Assembly (NCBI RefSeq): GCF_028368975.1
Contig: NZ_JAQNDM010000002.1
Span: forward strand, 186,001-250,000
Direction of reading: 5' to 3'
DNA length: 64,000 nucleotides
Source: Stigmatella ashevillena
GTDB taxonomy: Bacteria > Myxococcota > Myxococcia > Myxococcales > Myxococcaceae
Shown: piece after piece, positions 26,860 through 35,435 of the stretch
How positions within the stretch are numbered: position 1 is the stretch's first letter
Layout: each line of letters begins with the position of its first letter
Position numbers and translations under genes: made by a program
Notes under the pieces: model-generated
The model's database searches: none
What the model saw: the letters and a program-made list of their open reading frames with translations, nothing else
Told to the model about the DNA's origin: nothing

Positions 26860-29616
26860 CTACATCAACTCTTTCTGAAGCCGTGCCAGGAGGTTGAGGG
26901 CCTCCAGGGGCGTGGTGAGGTCCAGCGCGGTGGTGCGCAAGGCCTCCAGCACCTTCAGCTGGGCGGCAGGAACAGGGGGCGAGGCTGGCACGGCGGGTGG
27001 AGAGGCACCTGAGAAGAGCCCCAGTTGCCCGGCCGAGGTCCGGGAGCCCCGGCGCGCGGCCACCCGGGGCCTTCCCGTCTCATCCAACTCTCCGGACTCC
27101 AGGTTCTGCAGAATGTCCCGCGCGCGGCCCACCACCTCTTGGGGAAGCCCCGCCAGTCGGGCGACCTCGATGCCATACGAACGGTTGGCTCCGCCCGGCA
27201 CCAGCTTGCGCAGGAAGAGCACCTTGCCCCCCTGCTCCTTCACGGCGACGCACAGGTTCTTCACCCGGGGCTTCTCGCGCGCGAGGTCCACCAGCTCGTG
27301 GTAGTGCGTGGCGAACAGCGTCCGCGCGCCGATCTTGTCGTGCAGGTGCTCGGCCACCGCCCAGGCAATGGAGAGGCCGTCGAAGGTCGAGGTGCCCCGG
27401 CCAATCTCATCAAGGATGACGAGGCTGCGGCGTGTGGCATGGTGGAGGATGTGGCTCGTCTCCGTCATCTCCACCATGAAGGTGGACTGGCCGCGCGCCA
27501 GGTTGTCGGCCGCCCCCACGCGCGTGAAGATCCGGTCACACAGGCCAATGTGCGCCGCGCGGGCCGGGACGAAGCACCCCGCCTGGGCCATCAGCACCGT
27601 GAGGGCCACCTGCCGCATCACCGTGCTCTTGCCCGCCATGTTGGGGCCGGTGATGACGAGCAGCTGCGCCTCGGTGGGCTCCAACCGCACGTCATTGGGG
27701 ACGAAGGCTTCGCCCGCGGCGAGCACCCGCTCCACCACGGGGTGGCGCCCGCCGGTGAGCGAGAAGACTTCCGAGTCATCCACGACCGGCCGCGTGTAGC
27801 CATACTCCGCCGAGCACCGCGCGAAGGAGAGCAGCGCATCACACGTGGCCACCGCCTCCGCCGCCGAGCGGATGCGCGGGGCCGCGGCCACCACCTGGGC
27901 CCGCAGCTCCTCGAACAAGCGCAGCTCCAGCGCGCACCGCCGCTCCTCCGCGGTGAGCACCTTCTCCTCGAACTCCTTGAGCTCGGGGGTGATGAAGCGC
28001 TCGGCGCCCACGGTGGTCTGCTTGCGGATGTAGTCCTTGGGGACGAGCTCCAGGTTGCTGCGCGTCACCTCCAGGTAGTAACCGAAGACCTTGTTGTAGC
28101 GGACCTTCAGCGAGGAGATGCCCGTGCGCTTGCGCTCGCGGGCCTCGATCTCCAGCAGCTTGTCCTTGCCCGAGGTGGACAGGGCGACGATCTCATCCAG
28201 CTCGGCATGGAAGCCCTGCCGGATGAGACCGCCTTCCTTGATGACCAGGGGCGGCTCGTCCACGACCGCGCGCAGCAGCAGCTCCGCCAGCTCGGGCAAC
28301 GCCCCCAGCGGACCGCAGAGCGCCTGGAGCAGCGGCGCCGAGCACCGGGCCAGCGCGGTGCCGAGCTTGGGCAGGAGCGCCAGCGAGGCCCCGAGGGCCC
28401 TCAGGTCCCGTGCATTGCCCGCTCCCAGGGAGAGCCGACCACACAGCCGCTCCAGATCGGCCACTTCCTTGAGGAGGGTGGTCAGCTCCTCGCGCCACAC
28501 GCTGCGCTGGGCCAGCTCTTCCACGGCATCCAGGCGGGCGTGAATCTCCGGCAAGGCGCACAAGGGGGCGGCGAGCCAGCGCGCCAGCTTCCGAGCCCCC
28601 ATGCAGGTGGCGGTCCGGTCCAGCACGCCGAGCAGACTGCCCTTGCGCGCCCCATCGCGCAGCGTCTTGAGCACCTCCAGGTTGGCCCGGGAGGACTCGT
28701 CCATGAGCATGTGCCCGGCGCGCTCCATGCGGCTGAGCCGGTCCACGTGCGGGGCGGCGGTCTTCTGGGTGTCCTTGAGGTAGCGCAGGGCGGCGCCCGC
28801 GGCACCGGTGGCCAGGGGCGCATCGGTGAGCCCGAAGGCCTCCAGCGAGGCCACCGCGAAGTGCATGCGCAGGTAGACGGTGGCCCGGGCGGGCTCGAAG
28901 GCGGCCTTGTCCAGCCCCGCCACGGCGGGCGTGCGCGGCAGGCGCGAGGTGAGGAAGGCCACCTCGGGCGCCTCGGTGAGCCCCTCGGGCACCAGCAGCT
29001 CCCGGGGCTCCACGCGGGACAGGGCCTCCACCAGGTCCTGCGCGCTGGGGACCTCCACGGTGAAGAACTCGCCCGTGGAGGCCTCGAGCAGCGCGGCCCC
29101 GAAGCCCTTCTCGCTCCAGTGCACGGCGGCCAGGAAGTTGCTGGCGCGGGGCTCCAGCACCTCGTCATCCAGCACCATGCCGGGGGTGATGATGCGCGTC
29201 ACCTCGCGCCGGACGATGCCGGGCCCGTTGCCCGGCGGCTCCATCTGGTCGCAGATGGCCACCTTGAGCCCCTGCTCGATGAGCCGGGCGATGTAGCGCC
29301 GCGCCGAGTGGTAGGGCACCCCACACATGGGGATGCGATCGCCGGTCTTGGAGCGCGCCGTGAGGGTGATCTGGAGCAGCTCCGAGGCCTTCACGGCGTC
29401 CTCGAAGAACAGCTCGTAGAAGTCCCCCAGGCGGAAGAAAAGCAAGGCGTCGGGGTTGAGCGCCTTGGTTTCCAGGTACTGCCGCATCATCGGGGTCAGG
29501 GAGGCAAGGTCCCGCACCACGGCCTGCCCACCGCCCCCCTCCATACCCTCCGGGTTGGCCACGGCGGCAGCCCCTGTCTCCACATCCTTGATTGTCTTCG
29601 CCTGCGTCACGCCCAT
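26860..29616 (-). CDS. mutS: DNA mismatch repair protein MutS
   Basis: A 918-residue MutS that recognises base mismatches and small loops and starts repair with MutL. The mismatch-binding domain has the F-x-E motif at F66-Y67-E68 ('LGDFYELFF'). The connector, lever and clamp domains follow, then the ABC-type ATPase with Walker A 'TGPNMAGKSTVMRQ' near 657, Walker B 'VILDEIGRGTSTFDGLS' and 'FATHYHEL'. The tail after about 830 is Pro/Ala-rich and ends with the helix-turn-helix dimerisation region. ATG 29616 was chosen over an upstream start because GGGAG precedes it and the upstream residues are not family-like. Length is a little above the usual 850-880. Confidence 0.96.
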   Translation of the reverse strand: MGVTQAKTIKDVETGAAAVANPEGMEGGGGQAVVRDLASLTPMMRQYLETKALNPDALLFFRLGDFYELFFEDAVKASELLQITLTARSKTGDRIPMCGVPYHSARRYIARLIEQGLKVAICDQMEPPGNGPGIVRREVTRIITPGMVLDDEVLEPRASNFLAAVHWSEKGFGAALLEASTGEFFTVEVPSAQDLVEALSRVEPRELLVPEGLTEAPEVAFLTSRLPRTPAVAGLDKAAFEPARATVYLRMHFAVASLEAFGLTDAPLATGAAGAALRYLKDTQKTAAPHVDRLSRMERAGHMLMDESSRANLEVLKTLRDGARKGSLLGVLDRTATCMGARKLARWLAAPLCALPEIHARLDAVEELAQRSVWREELTTLLKEVADLERLCGRLSLGAGNARDLRALGASLALLPKLGTALARCSAPLLQALCGPLGALPELAELLLRAVVDEPPLVIKEGGLIRQGFHAELDEIVALSTSGKDKLLEIEARERKRTGISSLKVRYNKVFGYYLEVTRSNLELVPKDYIRKQTTVGAERFITPELKEFEEKVLTAEERRCALELRLFEELRAQVVAAAPRIRSAAEAVATCDALLSFARCSAEYGYTRPVVDDSEVFSLTGGRHPVVERVLAAGEAFVPNDVRLEPTEAQLLVITGPNMAGKSTVMRQVALTVLMAQAGCFVPARAAHIGLCDRIFTRVGAADNLARGQSTFMVEMTETSHILHHATRRSLVILDEIGRGTSTFDGLSIAWAVAEHLHDKIGARTLFATHYHELVDLAREKPRVKNLCVAVKEQGGKVLFLRKLVPGGANRSYGIEVARLAGLPQEVVGRARDILQNLESGELDETGRPRVAARRGSRTSAGQLGLFSGASPPAVPASPPVPAAQLKVLEALRTTALDLTTPLEALNLLARLQKELM

Positions 29617-29776
29617 TGTCTCCCTTCTCTCACGCCCACCGCCCCGGATCAACGCTCCGTCGCCCTACCCCCTACGTCACCCGATTCTCCCTCTAACAGT
29701 TCATGGAGGGATTCGCCCTCTTTGGTACTGAAAGCAATTCACGACCGGCTCCTGGGAGGGCAACCTGCCGCCTCCT

Positions 29777-31114
29777 ATGGATCCCCGTCCCCCACCCCCT
29801 GTCCCCGTTCTCTTCAAGGTGGCCCTCGCCCCGCTCCAGGCCTTCTTCCGGCTGGAGGCCAGCAGCGGAATTCTCCTGGCCCTGTGCGCCGTGGTCGCCC
29901 TGGTGTGGGCCAACTCGCCTTGGGCGCCCCTCTATACAGCCCTCTTCGATGCGCCCCTGGCCGTGGAGATAGCCGGGTTTCGGGGGGCCTTCACCTTTCA
30001 GGAGTTCGTCAACGATGGGCTGATGACGCTCTTCTTCTTCCTCGTGGGGATGGAGATCAAGCGCGAGCTGTCCGCGGGAGAGCTGCGCACGCCGGCCCGG
30101 GCGCTGCTGCCGCTGATCGCCGCGCTGGGCGGCATGGTGGTGCCCGCCCTCCTTTATATGGCCTTCAACGCGGGGACACCGGCGGCCGGGGGGTGGGCCA
30201 TTCCCATGGCCACGGACATCGCGTTCTCCATCGGGTGCCTGACGCTGCTCAAGGGCCGGGTCTCCCACCCGCTGGTGGTGTTCCTCACGGCGCTGGCCAT
30301 CTTCGATGACATCGGCGGCATCCTCGTCATCGCCTTCTTCTATGGCACGGGCATCCACGCGGAGTGGCTGGCGGCGGCGGGCGGCGTGGCGCTGCTGCTG
30401 GGCATGTGCAATCGCTTCTACGTGCGCAATGGCCTGGTCTACGCGGCGCTGGGCGCGGCGCTCTGGTACGCGATGCACCACGGAGGGGTGCACGCCACCC
30501 TGTCCGGAGTGGTGCTGGGCATGTTCATCCCGGCGCGCCCCACCCGCCCCGGGCGGGAGGTGCTCCGCGAGCTGGCCACCTATGTCACCCGGTGTGTGGA
30601 GGAGCCCGAGGACGAGTCCGTCCGCGGCGCCCAGTTGCTGGCCATTGAGGAACAGTTGGAGGACATCGAGCCGCCGCTCAACCGCTTCGTCCACCTGTGG
30701 CACGGCTACGTCGGCTACGCCATCGTCCCGCTGTTCGCGCTGGCCAACTCGGGCATCTCGTTGCAGGGCATGTCGCTTTCGGACCTGGGCAGGCCCCTGC
30801 CGCTGGGCATCATCCTGGGGCTGTTCGTGGGCAAGCAGCTCGGCATCTTCCTGTTCACGTGGGCGGCGGTGAAGGCGAAGGTATCCCCCCTGCCGGGAGG
30901 GGCGCCCCTCTCCCAGTTGCACGGGGTGGCCGTGGTGGCCGGCATCGGCTTCACGGTGGCGCTCTTCGTGGCCAACCTGGCGTTCGTGGGGAAGGAAGAG
31001 CTGCTGACGGAGGCCAAGCTGGGCATCCTCCTGGGCTCCTTGCTGTCAGCGGTGGTGGGCTACCTGTTGCTGCGCTTGGGTCCTCGAGGCCGACCCGCTC
31101 CGGCTGAGCGCTAG
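29777..31114 (+). CDS. nhaA: Na+/H+ antiporter NhaA
   Basis: A 445-residue inner-membrane antiporter with about 12 membrane segments. It exchanges internal Na+ (or Li+) for protons. The essential acidic residues are kept: 'ATDIAFSIG' (D147, equivalent to E. coli D133) and 'IFDDIGG' (D177/D178, equivalent to D163/D164). The pH-sensing region 'GGVHATLSGVVLG' is also present. A cytoplasmic insertion of about 40 charged residues sits near the middle ('EEPEDESVRG...'), as in many proteobacterial forms. It is divergent from mutS with 160 bp between starts, and no second gene follows in an obvious operon. Confidence 0.95.
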   Translation: MDPRPPPPVPVLFKVALAPLQAFFRLEASSGILLALCAVVALVWANSPWAPLYTALFDAPLAVEIAGFRGAFTFQEFVNDGLMTLFFFLVGMEIKRELSAGELRTPARALLPLIAALGGMVVPALLYMAFNAGTPAAGGWAIPMATDIAFSIGCLTLLKGRVSHPLVVFLTALAIFDDIGGILVIAFFYGTGIHAEWLAAAGGVALLLGMCNRFYVRNGLVYAALGAALWYAMHHGGVHATLSGVVLGMFIPARPTRPGREVLRELATYVTRCVEEPEDESVRGAQLLAIEEQLEDIEPPLNRFVHLWHGYVGYAIVPLFALANSGISLQGMSLSDLGRPLPLGIILGLFVGKQLGIFLFTWAAVKAKVSPLPGGAPLSQLHGVAVVAGIGFTVALFVANLAFVGKEELLTEAKLGILLGSLLSAVVGYLLLRLGPRGRPAPAER

Positions 31115-31291
31115 CCATCGAGCCTTTCCAACTGCCCTTCAGCGATATCCCGGTAGTGAGGCACAACCTCATCGGCTCGAGACCATTGAGCGAGTTGGCG
31201 GTGTCTGGGTGGTTTTGCTTGGTACTACTTGGTGGTTTCCCGAGGACGACCGAGATCCTTCAGAGAGAACGTCTTGGCATCGGGGGATTCT

Positions 31292-32590
31292 GTGAGATTT
31301 CTGGGAGTTATCGCGTCATTGCTTCTTGTAGGGGGATGTGCGGCCACTCGCGTCGTCCACGTTGATGTTGGAGACGGCAGACAGGAGGTCCACGAGTCTG
31401 TGGAGGTGGATCCGGTTCGGGTGCGTGAGGACGAGTTCAAGGCAGCCCTCACGCAGCTCATCCTTGACGTGCGCATGGACGTTGCGTTCCGCGAAATGGA
31501 TGCAGCGGATCAGCGAGGTTGGGTGCGCTCCAGGACTCTGCTCGCGTCATCGAGGGGAATTGCGGACTCGGGCTCAGGGAGTTCACCTGAGTCCTTGTAT
31601 GCGCGCCTCTGCCCCGATGGGGACAACTGCTTGACCCTCGTGGGCGGGACGGGTCTGACGTTCTCGCGCAAGGATCGCACGTTGATGGCACTCTCGTTCG
31701 CACTCGACACCGTGTGGACGAGCGTCGAGGCCGAGGTCGGCAAGGTGCTGAACCCAGCAACGCTCAAGGCCATGGTAACCTCGGCTGCGCTGACACTTCT
31801 CCTCACGATGACCCTTCCCGAACCGGTCACCAAGGTCCTTGCGGTCGCGTTGACGGCGGCAATGGTGGCTTACCTGGGCATTGTTCCGGTTTGGGAGATT
31901 GGCCGCGGCTTCATCAGGTTGTGGGACGATGCGGAGAAAGCTACGACGCTCATCGAGTTGCAGGACGTCGGCCACCGCTTCGGAAATGTGCTCGGTACCA
32001 ATGGCACGCGAGTCCTGGTTCTCGTCGTCATGGCGGCTCTCGGCGGAAAGAGCGCGATGGCGGTCCAGGGCCCGAAGCTCCCGGGCTTTCCGCAGGCCGC
32101 GCTTCGAGCGCAGGCCGAGGCAGGATTCCAGCTTGGGGCGGCACTGAACGGCGGCATCACCTCCATCGCGATGCCCAGTGCTGGAGTGCTGAACGTGGCG
32201 CTGGCTCCAGGAGCTACTGCTGCTGTCGCAATGCACTCGGACGGGACTCCCGGTGGCACAGCAGGCCCAGCCCATCACATCTGCACGAACAAGAACCTCG
32301 TTTCCGCTGCCACAGGCGGTCCATGGACTCCACTGTGTGAGAAGATTTTCAAGAAGGCGGGCATGACGCTTGAGGATGCGGCCAACAAAGTGCAGCTCAA
32401 AGGTCATGAAGGGCCGCACCCCGAGCTGTATCACAAGAAAGTGGTGAGTCGGCTACAAGATGCCGTTAGCCGCTGTAGGACAACTGAAGCCTGTCGGGCC
32501 AATTTGAAGGAGGAGCTAGCGAAAATAGCCGACGAACTGACGACACCGGGCTCTCCGTTACGGCGGCTTATTGTGAAGAGGGGGGAATGA
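31292..32590 (+). CDS. SitA-type lipoprotein toxin with AHH nuclease domain (copy 1)
   Basis: A 432-residue lipoprotein. GTG 31292 after CGGGGG gives a signal with lipobox 'LLVGGC' (Cys16) followed by 'AATRVV'. An escort-like region follows. A strongly hydrophobic helical hairpin (about 160-206) comes next, then an Ala/Gly-rich stretch and a C-terminal AHH nuclease-type domain: A327-H328-H329 and 'GGPWTPLCEKIFKKAGM', then 'KGHEGPHPELYHK'. AHH domains belong to the HNH-like nucleases used as polymorphic toxins. The architecture fits SitA5-like toxins that Myxococcus passes between siblings by TraA/B outer-membrane exchange. The imm11 gene starts 2 bp after its stop. Codon use is visibly less GC-rich than in mutS or nhaA. 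The subfamily name is from memory. Confidence 0.82.
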   Translation: MRFLGVIASLLLVGGCAATRVVHVDVGDGRQEVHESVEVDPVRVREDEFKAALTQLILDVRMDVAFREMDAADQRGWVRSRTLLASSRGIADSGSGSSPESLYARLCPDGDNCLTLVGGTGLTFSRKDRTLMALSFALDTVWTSVEAEVGKVLNPATLKAMVTSAALTLLLTMTLPEPVTKVLAVALTAAMVAYLGIVPVWEIGRGFIRLWDDAEKATTLIELQDVGHRFGNVLGTNGTRVLVLVVMAALGGKSAMAVQGPKLPGFPQAALRAQAEAGFQLGAALNGGITSIAMPSAGVLNVALAPGATAAVAMHSDGTPGGTAGPAHHICTNKNLVSAATGGPWTPLCEKIFKKAGMTLEDAANKVQLKGHEGPHPELYHKKVVSRLQDAVSRCRTTEACRANLKEELAKIADELTTPGSPLRRLIVKRGE

Positions 32591-32591
32591 G

Positions 32592-33176
32592 GTGGACCGC
32601 AATTTCTATTGGGTTGAAATGGGCGACGTGCCCCAGTGGCTCATTGATACGCCGACACGGGCCTCTGGTGAGGCGTTTGACGAACCTTGGATGTTCGCGG
32701 ATGGTCGCGTCCTTTCAGACCCTGGTTACCTCAAAGCCCAAATCTCACATCCGGGCACCAAACGAGCGTTTATCTTCTCCGTGATAGAGAAAGCCCCCAT
32801 CGTCAGCGAAGCTGTTGCGAACGTCTTCAGGACAATGGCTCCCACGGACGTGCAGATTTTCCCGGTATCGATAGAAGGAGAACCTGAACGGCATTTCGTT
32901 GTCAATGTAACCACAGTGCTTGATTGTATTGACGAAGCGCGGTGTCAGGAAATACAGCACTATCCCGAGGGCTCCTTCCCTGAATACGAGGGCGAGTACC
33001 GCTGGATCTACGGCCTGCGAATCGCCCCCTCGAAGATCGAGGGCGCCCATGTCTTTCGGCTGATGAAGTTCAAGACCGCATTCATCGTGTCAGAGGATAT
33101 TAAGAACGCGCTCGAACAGGCCGGGAACCTGGGAGTGTCGTTCGAGCGCGTGACCGGGCCTCACGGGCCTCACTGA
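32592..33176 (+). CDS. imm11-family immunity protein (partner of AHH toxin copy 1)
   Basis: A 194-residue soluble protein, GTG start right after the toxin stop and preceded by GAGGGGGG. It is related to two other proteins in the window (35436-36023 and 42132-42698): all share 'Y/F-x-x-x-x-D/G-V-P', a middle 'DVQIFPVSIEG' and a C-terminal '(F/L)IVSEDIKNALEQAG' element. This is the imm11 (DUF1629) immunity family that protects against nuclease toxins. By position it neutralises the upstream AHH toxin in the cytoplasm. The C-terminal 'THGPHGPH'-like tail differs from the paralogs. Only 21 bp separate it from the outer-membrane protein gene, so a three-gene transcript is possible. Confidence 0.8.
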   Translation: MDRNFYWVEMGDVPQWLIDTPTRASGEAFDEPWMFADGRVLSDPGYLKAQISHPGTKRAFIFSVIEKAPIVSEAVANVFRTMAPTDVQIFPVSIEGEPERHFVVNVTTVLDCIDEARCQEIQHYPEGSFPEYEGEYRWIYGLRIAPSKIEGAHVFRLMKFKTAFIVSEDIKNALEQAGNLGVSFERVTGPHGPH

Positions 33177-33197
33177 CGGTCGATGCGGAGCACTGAC

Positions 33198-34442
33198 ATG
33201 CTCTCGACTCGCCCATCCCCCATTGCCTTGGCCGCGGCGGTTGCCGTGCTTGCCTCCAGTCCCATGGCGCTCGCGGCCAACCCGCCTCTGACCCACTCGA
33301 ACTACGCGATCGACGTGTTCCAGGGCCCGGTGCTGGCGCCGGTGCGCGTATCGGGCCTGGCCGGCGCGTACGCCCCCATCGCCGAGGGCGTCGAGGGCAT
33401 CGGCGTCAACACGGCCGCTCCGGCCGCGCGCTCGCTCTACTCGACCCAGCACATCGACTACGACCTGTCGCTGGGCTTCACCTTTCCCAGCGCGTTGCGC
33501 GACACCGACTTCGACAACAACGGCTCCGTGGGCTTTGCTTACACGGACTTCGTCTTCACCCAGCTCGGAGGCCTGATCCAGTGGGGCCCCTGGGGGGCGG
33601 GGGGGCTTGCCTCTCTGCAGACCTACACGCTGGGCCAGGACGCGAGCGGGCAGACCCTCCAGCTGACCACGACTCGCTTCCAGCTTCAGGTCGCACGCGG
33701 TCTGTTCGACCACGAACTGCTGGTCGGCATCGGCCTGCGCGCCGTCTCCCTCACCATCGACTCGGATGAAGTCACGAAGGACAGCCTCGCCTCCATGTTC
33801 GGCGTCAACGCCGAGGCCGGCGTCCTCTGGGCCCCGCTGGCCCTGCCGCTGCGTGCGGCCCTGTCGCTCCGGGCCCCCGTCCAGGGTCGGCTCAATCCCA
33901 ACGGCCCGACCACCGCCGACGACGCAGGCAACGTGAAGGTCGCCGACCTCTACCTGCCCTCCTCGCTCAAGCTCCCCTGGGAGATCGAGGCGGGCTTTGC
34001 CTACCAGTTCGGCTCCCGCCCGCTCCAGATCGCGTGGGGCCCAGACCGTGCCGAGCGCTACGCGGCCCTGCCCCGTGCGAAGCTGCTGCTGACCGGCTCG
34101 GTGCTCATCAGTGGCGCGGTGTCGAATGCCATCGGATTCGAGTCCTTTCTGTCGCAGCAGATCGAGCGCTCCGGGCGGCATGTCGTGGTCTCGCCCCGCA
34201 TTGGCGCCGAGCTCGAGCCCATCGAGAACCGGCTCCAGGTGCGGGCTGGCAGCTACCTCGAGCCCAGCCGCTTCGACGCCTTCCGGCCTCGCTTGCATGG
34301 CACTGCCGGGGCGGAGGTGCGCCTGTTCCGCTGGTCCGTTTTCGGCCTGACGTCGCCTGAGACTTCGTGGCGCATCAACGGCTTCGTCGACTTTTCCCGC
34401 CTCTACTTCGGCTGGGGCATCGGCGCCGGTATCTGGCGCTGA
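33198..34442 (+). CDS. FadL/PorV-like outer-membrane beta-barrel protein
   Basis: A 414-residue secreted protein. ATG 33198 has GGAG seven bases upstream and opens a signal peptide ending 'SSPMALA'. The mature N-terminus 'RVSGLAGAYAPIAEGVEG' followed by 'VNTAAPAA' is the plug-like start of FadL/UPF0164/PorV-type barrels ('GGAY-x-x-x-A...N-P-A'). Alternating polar/nonpolar strands continue to the terminal aromatic/basic residue 'GAGIWR'. Such barrels import hydrophobic compounds or serve as secretion shuttles. It lies 21 bp after the immunity gene and its G+C is again high, so it may simply be the backbone gene into which the toxin pair was inserted. Confidence 0.72.
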   Translation: MLSTRPSPIALAAAVAVLASSPMALAANPPLTHSNYAIDVFQGPVLAPVRVSGLAGAYAPIAEGVEGIGVNTAAPAARSLYSTQHIDYDLSLGFTFPSALRDTDFDNNGSVGFAYTDFVFTQLGGLIQWGPWGAGGLASLQTYTLGQDASGQTLQLTTTRFQLQVARGLFDHELLVGIGLRAVSLTIDSDEVTKDSLASMFGVNAEAGVLWAPLALPLRAALSLRAPVQGRLNPNGPTTADDAGNVKVADLYLPSSLKLPWEIEAGFAYQFGSRPLQIAWGPDRAERYAALPRAKLLLTGSVLISGAVSNAIGFESFLSQQIERSGRHVVVSPRIGAELEPIENRLQVRAGSYLEPSRFDAFRPRLHGTAGAEVRLFRWSVFGLTSPETSWRINGFVDFSRLYFGWGIGAGIWR

Positions 34443-34513
34443 AGGGAATGCTGGCGCACGGGTTCGCGCGGGTTCGCTGCGAGAGTTGCGCGGTGGGCCT
34501 CCCTCCGGTTCGA

Positions 34514-34535
34514 CCCCCGCGATCGTCCGCGGGGG
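34514..34535. terminator. Hairpin between convergent genes
   Basis: CCCCCGCG (34514-34521) pairs perfectly with CGCGGGGG (34528-34535) over a 6-base loop, in the gap between the convergent outer-membrane protein and ricin-lectin genes. It could terminate from both sides, although no T tract follows on either strand. Confidence 0.5.
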
Positions 34536-34560
34536 CCACAGCGGAGCTGCTCAAGCAGGA

Positions 34561-35100
34561 CTAGTTGACCCGCTCGAACCTCCACAACTGGCTTTGAACT
34601 CCCGGGACGTACTCCCATTGATGAATATACTCACCATTGCCCGTCCCGTTGAATTCGACATCGATATACCTGAGGGTGAGATTATTCTTGATGACATAGG
34701 GCGGCGCGCCGGTGTTGGGGACGAATCCGATGTGCCACTGCTGCTGGATCGAGAAGGCGAGAGGCCACTGCCAGATCTTCGCGCCATTGTTACGTGCTGC
34801 CGGCTCAAGGGCCATGCCGCTGTTTTGATTCGTGATATAGTAGTAGTTATTGCCGATTGCCCAAAGCTTCCAGTGCTGGCTCGACAAACCCAGATACTCC
34901 CATTGATGGAGCCTGTAGCTTGCCTCCGTGGAGTTACGCACGACGTCCAGGACCTTTCCGCTGTTGACATTCACAATCTTGTAGATGGCGTTCGGATCAT
35001 TCTGAATGTCCGCATGAGCATCCGAGGCAAATCCAAAGATGGCACCGAAGAGCACCGACGAGCACAATGCCATCAACTTCATCAGTTTCGACTTCTTCAT
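34561..35100 (-). CDS. Secreted ricin-type (beta-trefoil) lectin
   Basis: A 179-residue exported protein. ATG 35100 follows AAGGAG by 7 bp and opens a signal peptide (about 1-29, ending 'ASDAHA'). The mature part is one beta-trefoil of three related units, each with a Q-x-W-type motif: 'RLHQWEYLGLSSQHWKLW', 'IWQWPLAFSIQQQWHI' and 'IHQWEYVPGVQSQLWRF'. This is the ricin B / CBM13-like fold that binds galactose, xylan or similar glycans. There is no catalytic domain, so it is a free lectin. Codon use is strikingly AT-richer than that of neighbours (many AAT, ATA, GAT), suggesting recent acquisition. It lies beside an ISAzo13 relic. Confidence 0.85.
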   Translation of the reverse strand: MKKSKLMKLMALCSSVLFGAIFGFASDAHADIQNDPNAIYKIVNVNSGKVLDVVRNSTEASYRLHQWEYLGLSSQHWKLWAIGNNYYYITNQNSGMALEPAARNNGAKIWQWPLAFSIQQQWHIGFVPNTGAPPYVIKNNLTLRYIDVEFNGTGNGEYIHQWEYVPGVQSQLWRFERVN

Positions 35101-35269
35101 GGTCAAACTCCTTAAGGCGTGCGTGTCCCCCCAAAGAGCAAAGGTTCTGAAGGCAGTACTACGCCGAGAGCCGTCACTTGGAGGGGCACGTACAGAGTGA
35201 GCCGGCGTGGAGGGAAATGATGCAGAAAATGTGCGATCTATCTGCAAATCCTTGAGATTGCTGGGTTTC

Positions 35270-35401
35270 CGGGATGACCTTTCCCTCCGCAGTGTCCGGG
35301 AAGTCGTGGGTAAGGGCGAACACCGGCGCGCCCTTCGGCTGCCACTCCCGGCCTCCATTCTTGAATTCCCCCACGAACTCCTTCTTCTTCGTGTCCACCG
35401 A
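35270..35401 (-). pseudogene. ISAzo13-type transposase relic
   Basis: About 44 codons on the minus strand read 'VDTKKKEFVGEFKNGGREW' and continue 'QPKGAPVFALTHDFPD', 'TAEGKVIP'. That block is the hallmark of ISAzo13-family (DDE-type) transposases. The similarity stops abruptly on both sides: before VDTKKK the frame is arginine/serine-rich shadow of the immunity gene, and after GKVIP the expected 'YGVYD' is missing. No terminal repeats or rest of the gene are visible. It lies 34 bp beyond the stop of the immunity gene. The rest of 35101-35435 holds nothing recognisable. Confidence 0.7.
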
Positions 35402-35435
35402 GCTTGGAGAAGCGGCAGGTCGACCGTGCGACGAG

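Noticed and set aside
32587-32784. Alternative ATG (32587) as start of the first imm11 gene
   Set aside because: It is in a different frame that stops soon. The GTG at 32592 opens the conserved protein and has GAGGGGGG upstream.
34505-34540. tRNA-like T-arm (GGTTCGACCCC) and thus a tRNA fragment or att site
   Set aside because: The bases before GTTCGA do not pair with those after it and no acceptor or anticodon arm is found. The segment is better explained by the CCCCCGCG/CGCGGGGG hairpin.
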